A stretch of DNA of 64,000 nucleotides, taken from contig CAZSKN010000012.1 of the NCBI GenBank assembly GCA_964607445.1, forward strand, positions 6,816-70,815, given 5' to 3'. Of this stretch, positions 31,364-38,562 are shown one piece after another. Numbering within the stretch: position 1 is the stretch's first letter; every line of letters begins with the position of its first letter. The notes under the pieces were generated by a model, which saw only the letters and a program-made list of their open reading frames with translations, searched no databases and was not told the origin of the DNA. A program made the translations under genes and the position numbers. This DNA comes from CALCKU01 sp964607445 (GTDB lineage: Bacteria > Pseudomonadota > Alphaproteobacteria > Caulobacterales > Maricaulaceae).

Positions 31364-32071
31364 CTAGCTCAGAGCGAGGCGATACCCGCCCGGCTCGGTA
31401 ACTAATAATGTCGCGACACCTTTTTCAAGTTCGATCTTTTGGCGTAAACGGTAAACATGGGTTTCTAAGGTATGGGTTGTGACACCGGAATTATAACCCC
31501 AGACTTCGTGTAAAAGCTCATCCCGGCCTACAGGTTTTCCGCCTGCCCGAAATAAATATTTTAAAATATTAGTCTCTTTTTCCGTCAACCGAATGTCGCG
31601 TACTTTCGGGGCCCCTTCAATTTGTGTCGGCGTTAAGCGCTTGAAAGCAGGTTTAAATTCATAGGGCCCAATCTGAAATGTAGCATCTTCAGACTGCTCA
31701 AAGCTGCGCAAATGCGCCCGTAATCGCGCCAAAAGCACGGCGAACCGAAACGGCTTGGTTACATAATCATTGGCCCCGGAGTTAAGACCAAGAATTTCGT
31801 TCATATCGCCATCATTTCCTGTAAGCATAACAACTGGTGCAGCCACGCCCGCCTTGCGCATAAGCTCACACGCATCCGTTCCCATCATATCAGGCAGGTC
31901 AACATCCAGTAAAATCAGATCAAATGAATTTGCCTTGGCAGCTTCAATACCCGCTGTGGCGGTGCCGACATCGACCGTATCAAACTCGTCATAAAGTCCG
32001 AATTGCTCTACCAACTCTTCGCGAAGGTCGTCGTCGTCATCCACTAATAATATGCGTTTCTTAACGGCCAT
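31364..32071 (-). CDS. cenR: OmpR-family response regulator, CenR-like
   Basis: A 235-residue protein with a receiver domain (acidic patch DDDDD, phospho-acceptor Asp56 in LLDVDLPD, Lys in YVTKPF) and a winged-helix DNA-binding domain (LTEKETNILKYLFRAGGKPVGRDELLHEVWGYNSGVTTHTLETHVYRLRQKIE). The segments GANDYVTKPFRFAVLLARLRAHLRS and VTTHTLETHVYRLRQKIE strongly resemble Caulobacter CenR, an essential envelope regulator. The xthA neighbourhood also fits from memory. No kinase gene is nearby. An inverted repeat at 32096-32111, 25-40 bp upstream, could be an autoregulatory site. Confidence 0.8.
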   Translation of the reverse strand: MAVKKRILLVDDDDDLREELVEQFGLYDEFDTVDVGTATAGIEAAKANSFDLILLDVDLPDMMGTDACELMRKAGVAAPVVMLTGNDGDMNEILGLNSGANDYVTKPFRFAVLLARLRAHLRSFEQSEDATFQIGPYEFKPAFKRLTPTQIEGAPKVRDIRLTEKETNILKYLFRAGGKPVGRDELLHEVWGYNSGVTTHTLETHVYRLRQKIELEKGVATLLVTEPGGYRLALS

Positions 32072-32165
32072 AATATGATCTCCTCTTGGACGCTATTTAA
32101 ACTTGTTTAAGTCGCAAGACTAATGCCACTATGCTCGCGAACGATCACAACTTTGCGATTACCAT

Positions 32166-32699
32166 ATGACTATTATTGTGAAAGCCAAAGATAAAACCTT
32201 ATCTTATAATGGAAAAAATCTGCCCTGCCGAATCGGAAAAGCCGGCTATACCCCTGAAAATAGTGGGCGGGAAGGAGATGCAAAAACGCCATTAGGTCAT
32301 TATTCTTTGCGGTTTGGGCTTTACCGCGCGGACCGCTTACCGGTCCCGCAAAAACAAAACCGGTACATCGCGGCCGTTAAACCCCTAATATTTCGTCCAT
32401 TGCGTCCAAATGACGGTTGGTGTGACGATCCGGAGGATCCGGCTTATAACCGATTTATCCGCACGCCTTATCCAGCCCGTCATGAAAGGCTGTGGCGAGA
32501 GGACGGAGCCTATGATATTGTGCTGATTATGAGCCATAATGACAGCCCCCCCAAACCGGGGCTTGGCAGCGCCGTATTTATACATATTGCCCAGCCGGAT
32601 GACCGTGACACATTAGGCTGTATTGCGCTTACACCCGAAGACATGGTGCAACTCCTACCGCATCTAAGCACAGGGATGGGTCTTCACATTCAGGCCTAA
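32166..32699 (+). CDS. L,D-transpeptidase (YkuD/ErfK) catalytic-domain protein
   Basis: A 177-residue protein with the YkuD fold pattern: RIGKAGYTPENSGREGDAKTPLGHYSLRFGLYRAD, then the active site HIAQPDDRDTLGCIAL with the catalytic His and Cys. The short type without a signal peptide, with WCDDPEDPAYNRFI, matches the family often called L,D-transpeptidase-like or YbiS/YafK-like protein. It may act on peptidoglycan cross-links, but no export signal is visible, so its location is uncertain. It is divergent from cenR and convergent with the YggS gene. Confidence 0.82.
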   Translation: MTIIVKAKDKTLSYNGKNLPCRIGKAGYTPENSGREGDAKTPLGHYSLRFGLYRADRLPVPQKQNRYIAAVKPLIFRPLRPNDGWCDDPEDPAYNRFIRTPYPARHERLWREDGAYDIVLIMSHNDSPPKPGLGSAVFIHIAQPDDRDTLGCIALTPEDMVQLLPHLSTGMGLHIQA

Positions 32700-32717
32700 A
32701 CACGACAAACCCTTTGC

Positions 32718-33449
32718 CTAACCGGACACTTTGCGCGGCCCGAATAGGGCTGTCCCCAATCTTACATGTGTGGCACCCAGTTTAATCGCGGTTTCGAAAT
32801 CTGCACTCATGCCCATAGAAATCTCACCTAACCCCGCTGCGTCGGCAAGGTTTTTTAAAGCCCAAAAATGCGGAGCCACGGCTTGCCCGCCGACATCTTT
32901 AGCGACAGGCGGAATACACATCACACCTACAGGATGAAGATCATATGTAGTTTTAAGCTTGGTTAAAAACGGAACAAAGTCTCGCGGGGCGATGCCCGAT
33001 TTCTGTGGCTCTTCTCCTGTGTTTACCTGTACCAATAACCGCGGTAAACGCGCTCCCTTTTGTCGCACAGATGCAAGAGTTTTTGCCAGTTTCTCACGAT
33101 CTACGGTTTCGATCACATCAAATAATTCCACCGCTTCCCCCACCTTGTTTGATTGCAACGGGCCTATTAAACGTAATTCAATATTCTTTCTCGCAGATGC
33201 AAATCTGTCCTGCCAGCGCGCCCGCGCGTCTTGCACCCGGTTTTCTCCAAATATTGTCTGGCCCGCTGCGAGCATTTCGGCAATTCGCCAATCCGGCTGC
33301 ACCTTGCTAACCGCAACCAAGGTTACATTATGGCGCGCCTGATCCGAATTAGGGTCACGTTTACAATCGGAGTCAACGCTCTTGGCCGCAGCGGTAATTT
33401 GGCTTAGGATCAAGGCGCGTTTATCAGAAATGGATAATTCATCAGACAT
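32718..33449 (-). CDS. YggS/PLPBP-family pyridoxal-phosphate homeostasis protein
   Basis: A 243-residue PLP-binding TIM-barrel protein. VTLVAVSKVQ contains the PLP-binding Lys; FGENRVQDA, LIGPLQSNK, LLVQVNTGEEPQKSG and LGEISMGMSADFETAIKLGATHVRLGTALFG are all family hallmarks. The group buffers PLP and has no known enzyme activity. A good ribosome-binding site (GGGGAGGG) precedes the ATG. It is divergent from the ThiE-like gene. Confidence 0.93.
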   Translation of the reverse strand: MSDELSISDKRALILSQITAAAKSVDSDCKRDPNSDQARHNVTLVAVSKVQPDWRIAEMLAAGQTIFGENRVQDARARWQDRFASARKNIELRLIGPLQSNKVGEAVELFDVIETVDREKLAKTLASVRQKGARLPRLLVQVNTGEEPQKSGIAPRDFVPFLTKLKTTYDLHPVGVMCIPPVAKDVGGQAVAPHFWALKNLADAAGLGEISMGMSADFETAIKLGATHVRLGTALFGPRKVSG

Positions 33450-33503
33450 GGCCCTCCCCTACCCCGAGTTTAACAAGAATGAAAGTGTGGTCTGGCTATA
33501 AAT

Positions 33504-34160
33504 ATGGCAAACTGCGGCTCTCATCCCCTTTGTCGGATATCTAAAGATCTACGCGCCCTTAGCCGTTTTAAGTCTAGACTGGCACCGCTTGTTTTTATGA
33601 CAGATCCCGCGCGCATGGCAGATCCAATCCGAGCAGTCACCCGACTTCCTGAGTGTGGAATCAATGGACTTACAGTTATATATCGACATTTCGGAAGGGG
33701 GTGTCCCGAGACAATTGCAGATCAATTACGCCAAATTACATTTTCACGAGGCTATCAATTATTGATCGGGAATGATCCGGCCCTCGCTCTGAAATGCGGC
33801 GCTGACGGGGTTCATTTCCGGCGCAATACCGATTTTTCTATCGCGCGTACATGGCGTAGACGCTGTCCGGAGTGGAGTCTGAGCATTGCCGGTATGAAAG
33901 ATGATTCATATATGCAAGATAAGGCCTATATTTCAGGGCTTAAAATTTTCGATGCCGTATTTATATCGAGTGTCTTTGCCAGTCAAAGCCCGAGCGCGGG
34001 GCCACCCATAGGGATAAAGGTATTTTCCGACCTCTGTCACACATGGCCTGTGCCCGTTTTTGCTCTGGGCGGAGTCACAGCTCGAACCGCGCCGAGATTA
34101 CGAGGTTCGGGAACTGCGGGTCTTGCAACCATTTCTGGGCTTCTCCAAAAGACGACATAA
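33504..34160 (+). CDS. Thiamine-phosphate synthase/TenI-like protein
   Basis: A 218-residue protein of the ThiE/TenI barrel family: LVFMTDPARMADP near residue 30, LLIGNDPALALKCGADGVHFRR (the ThiE LIxNDxxxLAxxxGADGVHxG region), FDAVFISSVFASQSPSAGPPIG and PVFALGGVTARTAPRL. The usual HLG after GADGV is HFR, and the phosphate-loop region is divergent. It may therefore be TenI-like or altered in activity, not a classic thiamine-phosphate synthase. No other thi gene is near. Confidence 0.75.
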   Translation: MANCGSHPLCRISKDLRALSRFKSRLAPLVFMTDPARMADPIRAVTRLPECGINGLTVIYRHFGRGCPETIADQLRQITFSRGYQLLIGNDPALALKCGADGVHFRRNTDFSIARTWRRRCPEWSLSIAGMKDDSYMQDKAYISGLKIFDAVFISSVFASQSPSAGPPIGIKVFSDLCHTWPVPVFALGGVTARTAPRLRGSGTAGLATISGLLQKTT

Positions 34161-34164
34161 AGAC

Positions 34165-36021
34165 CTAAAACCTCACACTCCCTTCCACAAAGAGAGCTCC
34201 AGATTTTTCCTTTTGGCGTTCAATGAGTCCCGCCCCGGCTCCAAGGGTGTTTACTGGCACTCTACGCTCTATATATTGAACGCCTGTGCCCAATCGATAT
34301 TTACCGAAATCATATGAAACCGCCAAAAGGCCCTGATTTGATGTCAGGTCGACATTTTCATCCCGGGCATGCCCATATCCAGCCGTGACGCCCCAAGCGG
34401 CTGGTTGCCATGTTAGACCAATATCATAGGCCGTATAATCGCCGTCTTGTAAGCCGTTATTACTATCAAGATAGGACCCGCCCAATTTCCAATCGCCATA
34501 GCCTAGCTCAAGACCCAAGCCCAGCGTTTTCAAGTCATCAAAGCCGGCAAGGCCACTTTGCTCGCTTGCCGTGGCATATGTTGCCGTGGCTTCGACGGAT
34601 ACGCCGCTCTTAAAGGTACGGTCCAGCGCCAATCCCGCTTCAATCACATCCTCAAGGTCAGGAGATAGGGCTCCAGATGCATCTGAACGCCTTACGCAAT
34701 AATCAACACCGCACGCGCGGGGATTTGGCGCATAGGAGACGCCGAATTGCACACCCACACCAATTTGATCACCCAGAAGGCGCGGGCTGGTATAGGCAAT
34801 TTTCTCGGAAAAGCCTGATGGCTGATTAACCGTTTTCACGCTATCAAGACCTGTATAATCAACCGGTGAATTTGACGCCCCGACGGCTACAAGTGACGGC
34901 GCCCCGAGCGAGAACAAATAGGCCGAACCCTCATCACGTCCAATAGATATATCGCCATAGGCGCTACGCAAAAACACATAAGCGCCCTCAAGCGCAAATT
35001 CAACATCTTCGGCAATTGAGGGTCCAGAGCTGTAAAATTGTGAACTATGCCCGCGAAGGGCGGTAGCCAAGCCGTTAACCGTGACACTCGCACATTCTGC
35101 AAGTGCGGGCGGACAATCACCGACACGACCGCCAAACCCGCGACGATCAGCATCATATTGCGCGCGGACTCTGGCACCCAAACCATATTCCAGCCCGCCT
35201 TGCGTAATCGCGGAAACTTCTCCCCGTAGGCTACCATCAGCAATAAAATCGGGCTGAATTCCATCTTCAAGACGAGTGTCATTATCTGTAATCGCCGCAC
35301 CAATTTTCAAATAACCGGTCAATGTCGTTGCCAAATTTCCAAATCCTAGACGTTGCGCCCAAGAGCGCTTACCCTGTGGACGCGGGAGTTGACCCTGTTG
35401 ATATTGCGTCTGTGGATATTGACCCTGGCGCTGCGGATATTGACCCTGACTGATATCTCGACTACCTGTTGGGCTTGAGCCTCGATTTAAATAATCCGTA
35501 CCATAGCTGTGTTGACTGTAAGGCGCAGACGATTGCAAGGGGGCTTGAGAGGCATAAGGCGCTTGATAGGACGGATGCTGAGAAGATTGCCTAGGCGAGG
35601 CGTCATATGCGGAATCACCCAGATATGACGGCGTAATCGATTGTGCTGGAAATTGTGTCGGTGTCGAACGCGGTGATATCTCGGGCGGGGTCGCTGCGTG
35701 TGAGGCTGGCCCACCATAAGTTCGGCTCTGATGCGACGGGGACGCCGGAGCCGTGCGCGCACCCGAATATTTAGGCGCTGAATACGTTGGCGTAGTATTG
35801 CTGGGTGTTGAATAGCTGGGCGGGGCATAAGACCCGCTGGCAACTGGAGGCGCAGACGAAGCTGGTGTTTCCCATGCCTGCTTCTTTTTCTTATGGGCAA
35901 ATGGTGAATTGGATTGCGCCTGTGCCAATGACATAGCCCCCGCCACCATGCATATGGCGGCCACGCCCCACCCTTTTCCTAAGCCCTTAAGAGTTCCATT
36001 GGAAGATCGATTTTCGCGCAT
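34165..36021 (-). CDS. Gram-negative porin-like outer-membrane protein with a low-complexity N-terminal region
   Basis: A 618-residue protein. A signal peptide ends at AQAQS. Residues about 35-215 are rich in Pro, Ser, Tyr and Gln with local repeats (QYPQRQGQYPQTQYQQGQ). The rest is a porin beta-barrel: alternating strands, GDISIGRDEGSAYLFSLGAPS, SEKIAYTSPRLLGDQIGVGVQFGVSY, ending in an aromatic EGSVRF. I preferred the ATG at 36021 over GTG 36030, since AAAGGG lies at a proper distance. The low-complexity region is unusual for a porin and may be periplasmic, perhaps touching peptidoglycan (inference). Confidence 0.82.
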   Translation of the reverse strand: MRENRSSNGTLKGLGKGWGVAAICMVAGAMSLAQAQSNSPFAHKKKKQAWETPASSAPPVASGSYAPPSYSTPSNTTPTYSAPKYSGARTAPASPSHQSRTYGGPASHAATPPEISPRSTPTQFPAQSITPSYLGDSAYDASPRQSSQHPSYQAPYASQAPLQSSAPYSQHSYGTDYLNRGSSPTGSRDISQGQYPQRQGQYPQTQYQQGQLPRPQGKRSWAQRLGFGNLATTLTGYLKIGAAITDNDTRLEDGIQPDFIADGSLRGEVSAITQGGLEYGLGARVRAQYDADRRGFGGRVGDCPPALAECASVTVNGLATALRGHSSQFYSSGPSIAEDVEFALEGAYVFLRSAYGDISIGRDEGSAYLFSLGAPSLVAVGASNSPVDYTGLDSVKTVNQPSGFSEKIAYTSPRLLGDQIGVGVQFGVSYAPNPRACGVDYCVRRSDASGALSPDLEDVIEAGLALDRTFKSGVSVEATATYATASEQSGLAGFDDLKTLGLGLELGYGDWKLGGSYLDSNNGLQDGDYTAYDIGLTWQPAAWGVTAGYGHARDENVDLTSNQGLLAVSYDFGKYRLGTGVQYIERRVPVNTLGAGAGLIERQKEKSGALFVEGSVRF

Positions 36022-36131
36022 TCCTGTCACCCTTTAAGGCTCCCTGATTTCGGAATTGATATAAATATCAACATGTCGTTAACCTTTTATCGGTCAGTGC
36101 TTCCTAAAAAATGGTTAACAAAACCCTTAAA

Positions 36132-36152
36132 CCCCCGTTTTTACGGGGTTTT
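36132..36152. terminator. Hairpin with T-run in a divergent spacer
   Basis: Stem CCCCGT / ACGGGG with a TTTT loop, followed by TTTT on the plus strand and preceded by AAA. It looks like a small intrinsic terminator, but it lies between two divergent genes, so it may be a leader hairpin or end a short unannotated RNA. Confidence 0.4.
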
Positions 36153-36245
36153 AGAGTGTCAATAATTCTCACAGAAGGGCTAGCAGGGCAGAATTTAAAT
36201 GGTATAAACCCCTTGATTTGAAATTCACGGCATTGGAGCCATTGC

Positions 36246-36728
36246 ATGCCTTACCAAGACAAAGATTTTAAAAAGCTTCCGGGCGCAAGATATTTAAGCA
36301 CCGTTCTACTGAGTGCTGTTCTTCTGACAGGGTGTGCAAGTTTAGGGAGCAGCAATAAAAAAGCGAGCAAAGCGAATGCAGCCCGGATACAGCAATCTCC
36401 TAATCTGGGCGTGAATGCATTTTTATGGCGCGCAACACTCGAAACGCTGAATTTTATGCCTTTATCTTCTGCCGACCCATTTGGTGGCGTTATTATTACG
36501 GATTGGTATGCTAGCCCAGAAGCACCAGATGAACGCCTTAAAGTCAATGTGTTTATTCTGGATACAAATTTACGCGCAGATGCCTTAAAGGTCTCCACAT
36601 TTAAACAAGTTCGCGCCGGAAGCACATGGACAGATGCCGCAGTCGATGCCGATACGAGCCGACAAATCGAGAACTCCATCCTGACCAATGCACGTACACT
36701 TTATATTGCAACTGTCGATAATCAATAG
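36246..36728 (+). CDS. DUF3576 lipoprotein
   Basis: A 160-residue protein with a lipoprotein signal (LLSAVLLTGCASLG, Cys at the LTGC box) and the DUF3576 core: NLGVNAFLWRATLETLNFMPLSSADPFGGVIITDWYASPEAPDERLKVNVFIL. The family is alphaproteobacterial and normally precedes leuS. Here a monooxygenase gene separates them. The role is not established, probably in the envelope. Confidence 0.88.
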   Translation: MPYQDKDFKKLPGARYLSTVLLSAVLLTGCASLGSSNKKASKANAARIQQSPNLGVNAFLWRATLETLNFMPLSSADPFGGVIITDWYASPEAPDERLKVNVFILDTNLRADALKVSTFKQVRAGSTWTDAAVDADTSRQIENSILTNARTLYIATVDNQ

Positions 36729-36963
36729 GCCCCAGATATACATCACCCTGCCCACAGTTATAAACGATTAATATTGGCCAATTCGTCAGGAGCGCGCGTG
36801 ATATGATAGCAAGGCTATAATAGCGTTCCGGATTTGCGCGTGAGGTTTTTGAGCTTAAAGCCAATGCTCCTAGACTGCATACACGCCCTGCACAAAAAAC
36901 ATTTCCTTTAAACCCGTTCTTTCGCTAACTATTAAAAATATAACAAACAAGGTCGGGACACAC

Positions 36964-38439
36964 GTGAAGACATCACTCGAACATAAAGACATAATCATTA
37001 TCGGAGCCGGAATTTCCGGGATTGGGGCGGCGTGTCATTTCCGTGACAAATGCCCCGATAAAAGCTTTGCCATCCTTGAAGGTCGCGACAAAATTGGCGG
37101 AACATGGAGTTTATTTAAATATCCCGGTATACGGTCTGACTCCGACATGCATACATTGGGGTATAAATTTAAACCATGGCTGGCAAAAAAATCGATCGCA
37201 GACGGCGATTCGATCATGTCTTATCTTCGCGAAACCGTCACGGAAAATGATATTAGCCCCCATATCCGACTGGGCCACCGTGTCACCCACGTGCAATGGT
37301 CTAGTCAAACCGCGCTCTGGACGGTCCGGTGCGAATCAGATTCAGGTACAACCCTGCTAAGCTGTAACTTTCTATATATGGGGTCAGGGTATTACGATTA
37401 TGATCAAGGATATAGCCCGGACTTTAAAGGGTCCGACACTTTTAAAGGCGATATTATTCATCCCCAACATTGGCCGGAAGACTTGGACTATGCCGATAAA
37501 AATGTCGTTATAATAGGCTCTGGTGCAACCGCCGTGACCTTGGTCCCCAATATGGCCGATAGCGCAAAACACATCACCATGCTCCAACGCTCCCCAACCT
37601 ATATATTGGCCGCGCCAGATGAGGATTGGGTGGCAAAAGCCTTGCGCAAAATAATGCCCAATCAATGGGCTTACAACATTGTGCGTACAAAAAACATTTA
37701 TCGCCAACATTGGCTATATACATCAACGCGCAAAAACCCGAAACGGGTAAAGAGATTATTGCTCAAAGGGGTCAAAAATGCCCTGGGCAAAGATTACGAT
37801 ATCGACACGCATTTTACCCCCCATTATGACCCTTGGGATCAGCGCCTCTGCCTTGTTCCAAATGGCGATTTATTTGACGCTATAAATTCAAAAAAAGCCT
37901 CTATCAAGACCGGTCACATTGAGCGTTTCACAGAAACAGGTATTGCCTTGACCTCAGGCGATCATATCGACGCGGATATTATTGTGACTGCCACAGGATT
38001 AAACCTGAAGTTTCTAGGTGGCATTGACATAAATGTCGACGGTAACGCCATATCTCCGGCAGATTGCTTTAGTTATGAAGGTATTATGTATTCGGGCGTT
38101 CCAAACATGGTAACTGTTTTTGGTTATGTGAATTATAGCTGGACCTTGCGCGCGGATCTCATCTCGGAGTTTTCTTGCAATCTGTTAAAGAAAATGGAGA
38201 CCACACAGACCAATATAGCCATGCCCAAAGCCCCTGAAGGTATGACAAAGCGTCCTTGGATAGATTTTGACGCCGGTTATATACAACGGGTAATAGATAC
38301 TTTGCCCAAACAAGGGGATCACGCCCCGTGGATTAATACACAAAACTACATTCGTGAACGCAAAGTGCTCTTGGAAAAAGAATTCCCCGATATCGAGTTT
38401 AGCGCCTCTCAGAGCGCAGCTACCCCCGTCGCACAATAA
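36964..38439 (+). CDS. Flavin-containing (Baeyer-Villiger-type) monooxygenase
   Basis: A 491-residue protein. The FAD Rossmann GAGISG is at 14-19, followed by GGTWSLFKYPGIRSDSDMHTLGY. The Baeyer-Villiger fingerprint FxGxxxHxxxWP is seen as FKGDIIHPQHWP (160-171), followed by the NADPH Rossmann NVVIIGSGATA. These enzymes oxidise ketones or heteroatoms with O2 and NADPH. It starts with GTG. It stands alone with 235 bp upstream and 123 bp downstream, between DUF3576 and leuS, which are adjacent in many relatives. It is probably a later insertion. The substrate is unknown. Confidence 0.88.
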   Translation: MKTSLEHKDIIIIGAGISGIGAACHFRDKCPDKSFAILEGRDKIGGTWSLFKYPGIRSDSDMHTLGYKFKPWLAKKSIADGDSIMSYLRETVTENDISPHIRLGHRVTHVQWSSQTALWTVRCESDSGTTLLSCNFLYMGSGYYDYDQGYSPDFKGSDTFKGDIIHPQHWPEDLDYADKNVVIIGSGATAVTLVPNMADSAKHITMLQRSPTYILAAPDEDWVAKALRKIMPNQWAYNIVRTKNIYRQHWLYTSTRKNPKRVKRLLLKGVKNALGKDYDIDTHFTPHYDPWDQRLCLVPNGDLFDAINSKKASIKTGHIERFTETGIALTSGDHIDADIIVTATGLNLKFLGGIDINVDGNAISPADCFSYEGIMYSGVPNMVTVFGYVNYSWTLRADLISEFSCNLLKKMETTQTNIAMPKAPEGMTKRPWIDFDAGYIQRVIDTLPKQGDHAPWINTQNYIRERKVLLEKEFPDIEFSASQSAATPVAQ

Positions 38440-38562
38440 GAGAAGCCTATGGGTCTATTTATAGATAGACGCTTAAACCTCTAGCCAGCCCTTGATGATC
38501 TGTTATATACGCGCTTCGTCCAATGGGGACGCAAAACCGCACTGTCGGAATCAGGAAAGACT

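Noticed and set aside
36121..36131. TTAACAAAACCCTTAA before the DUF3576 gene as a full CtrA site
   Set aside because: The spacing is eight bases, not seven, so it does not meet the CtrA rule; only the TTAACCAT octamer next to it was noted.
38453..38470. GTCTAT...ATAGAC inverted repeat upstream of leuS
   Set aside because: Weak AT-rich stem without a T-run; could be chance. No leader peptide or T-box-like feature was seen.
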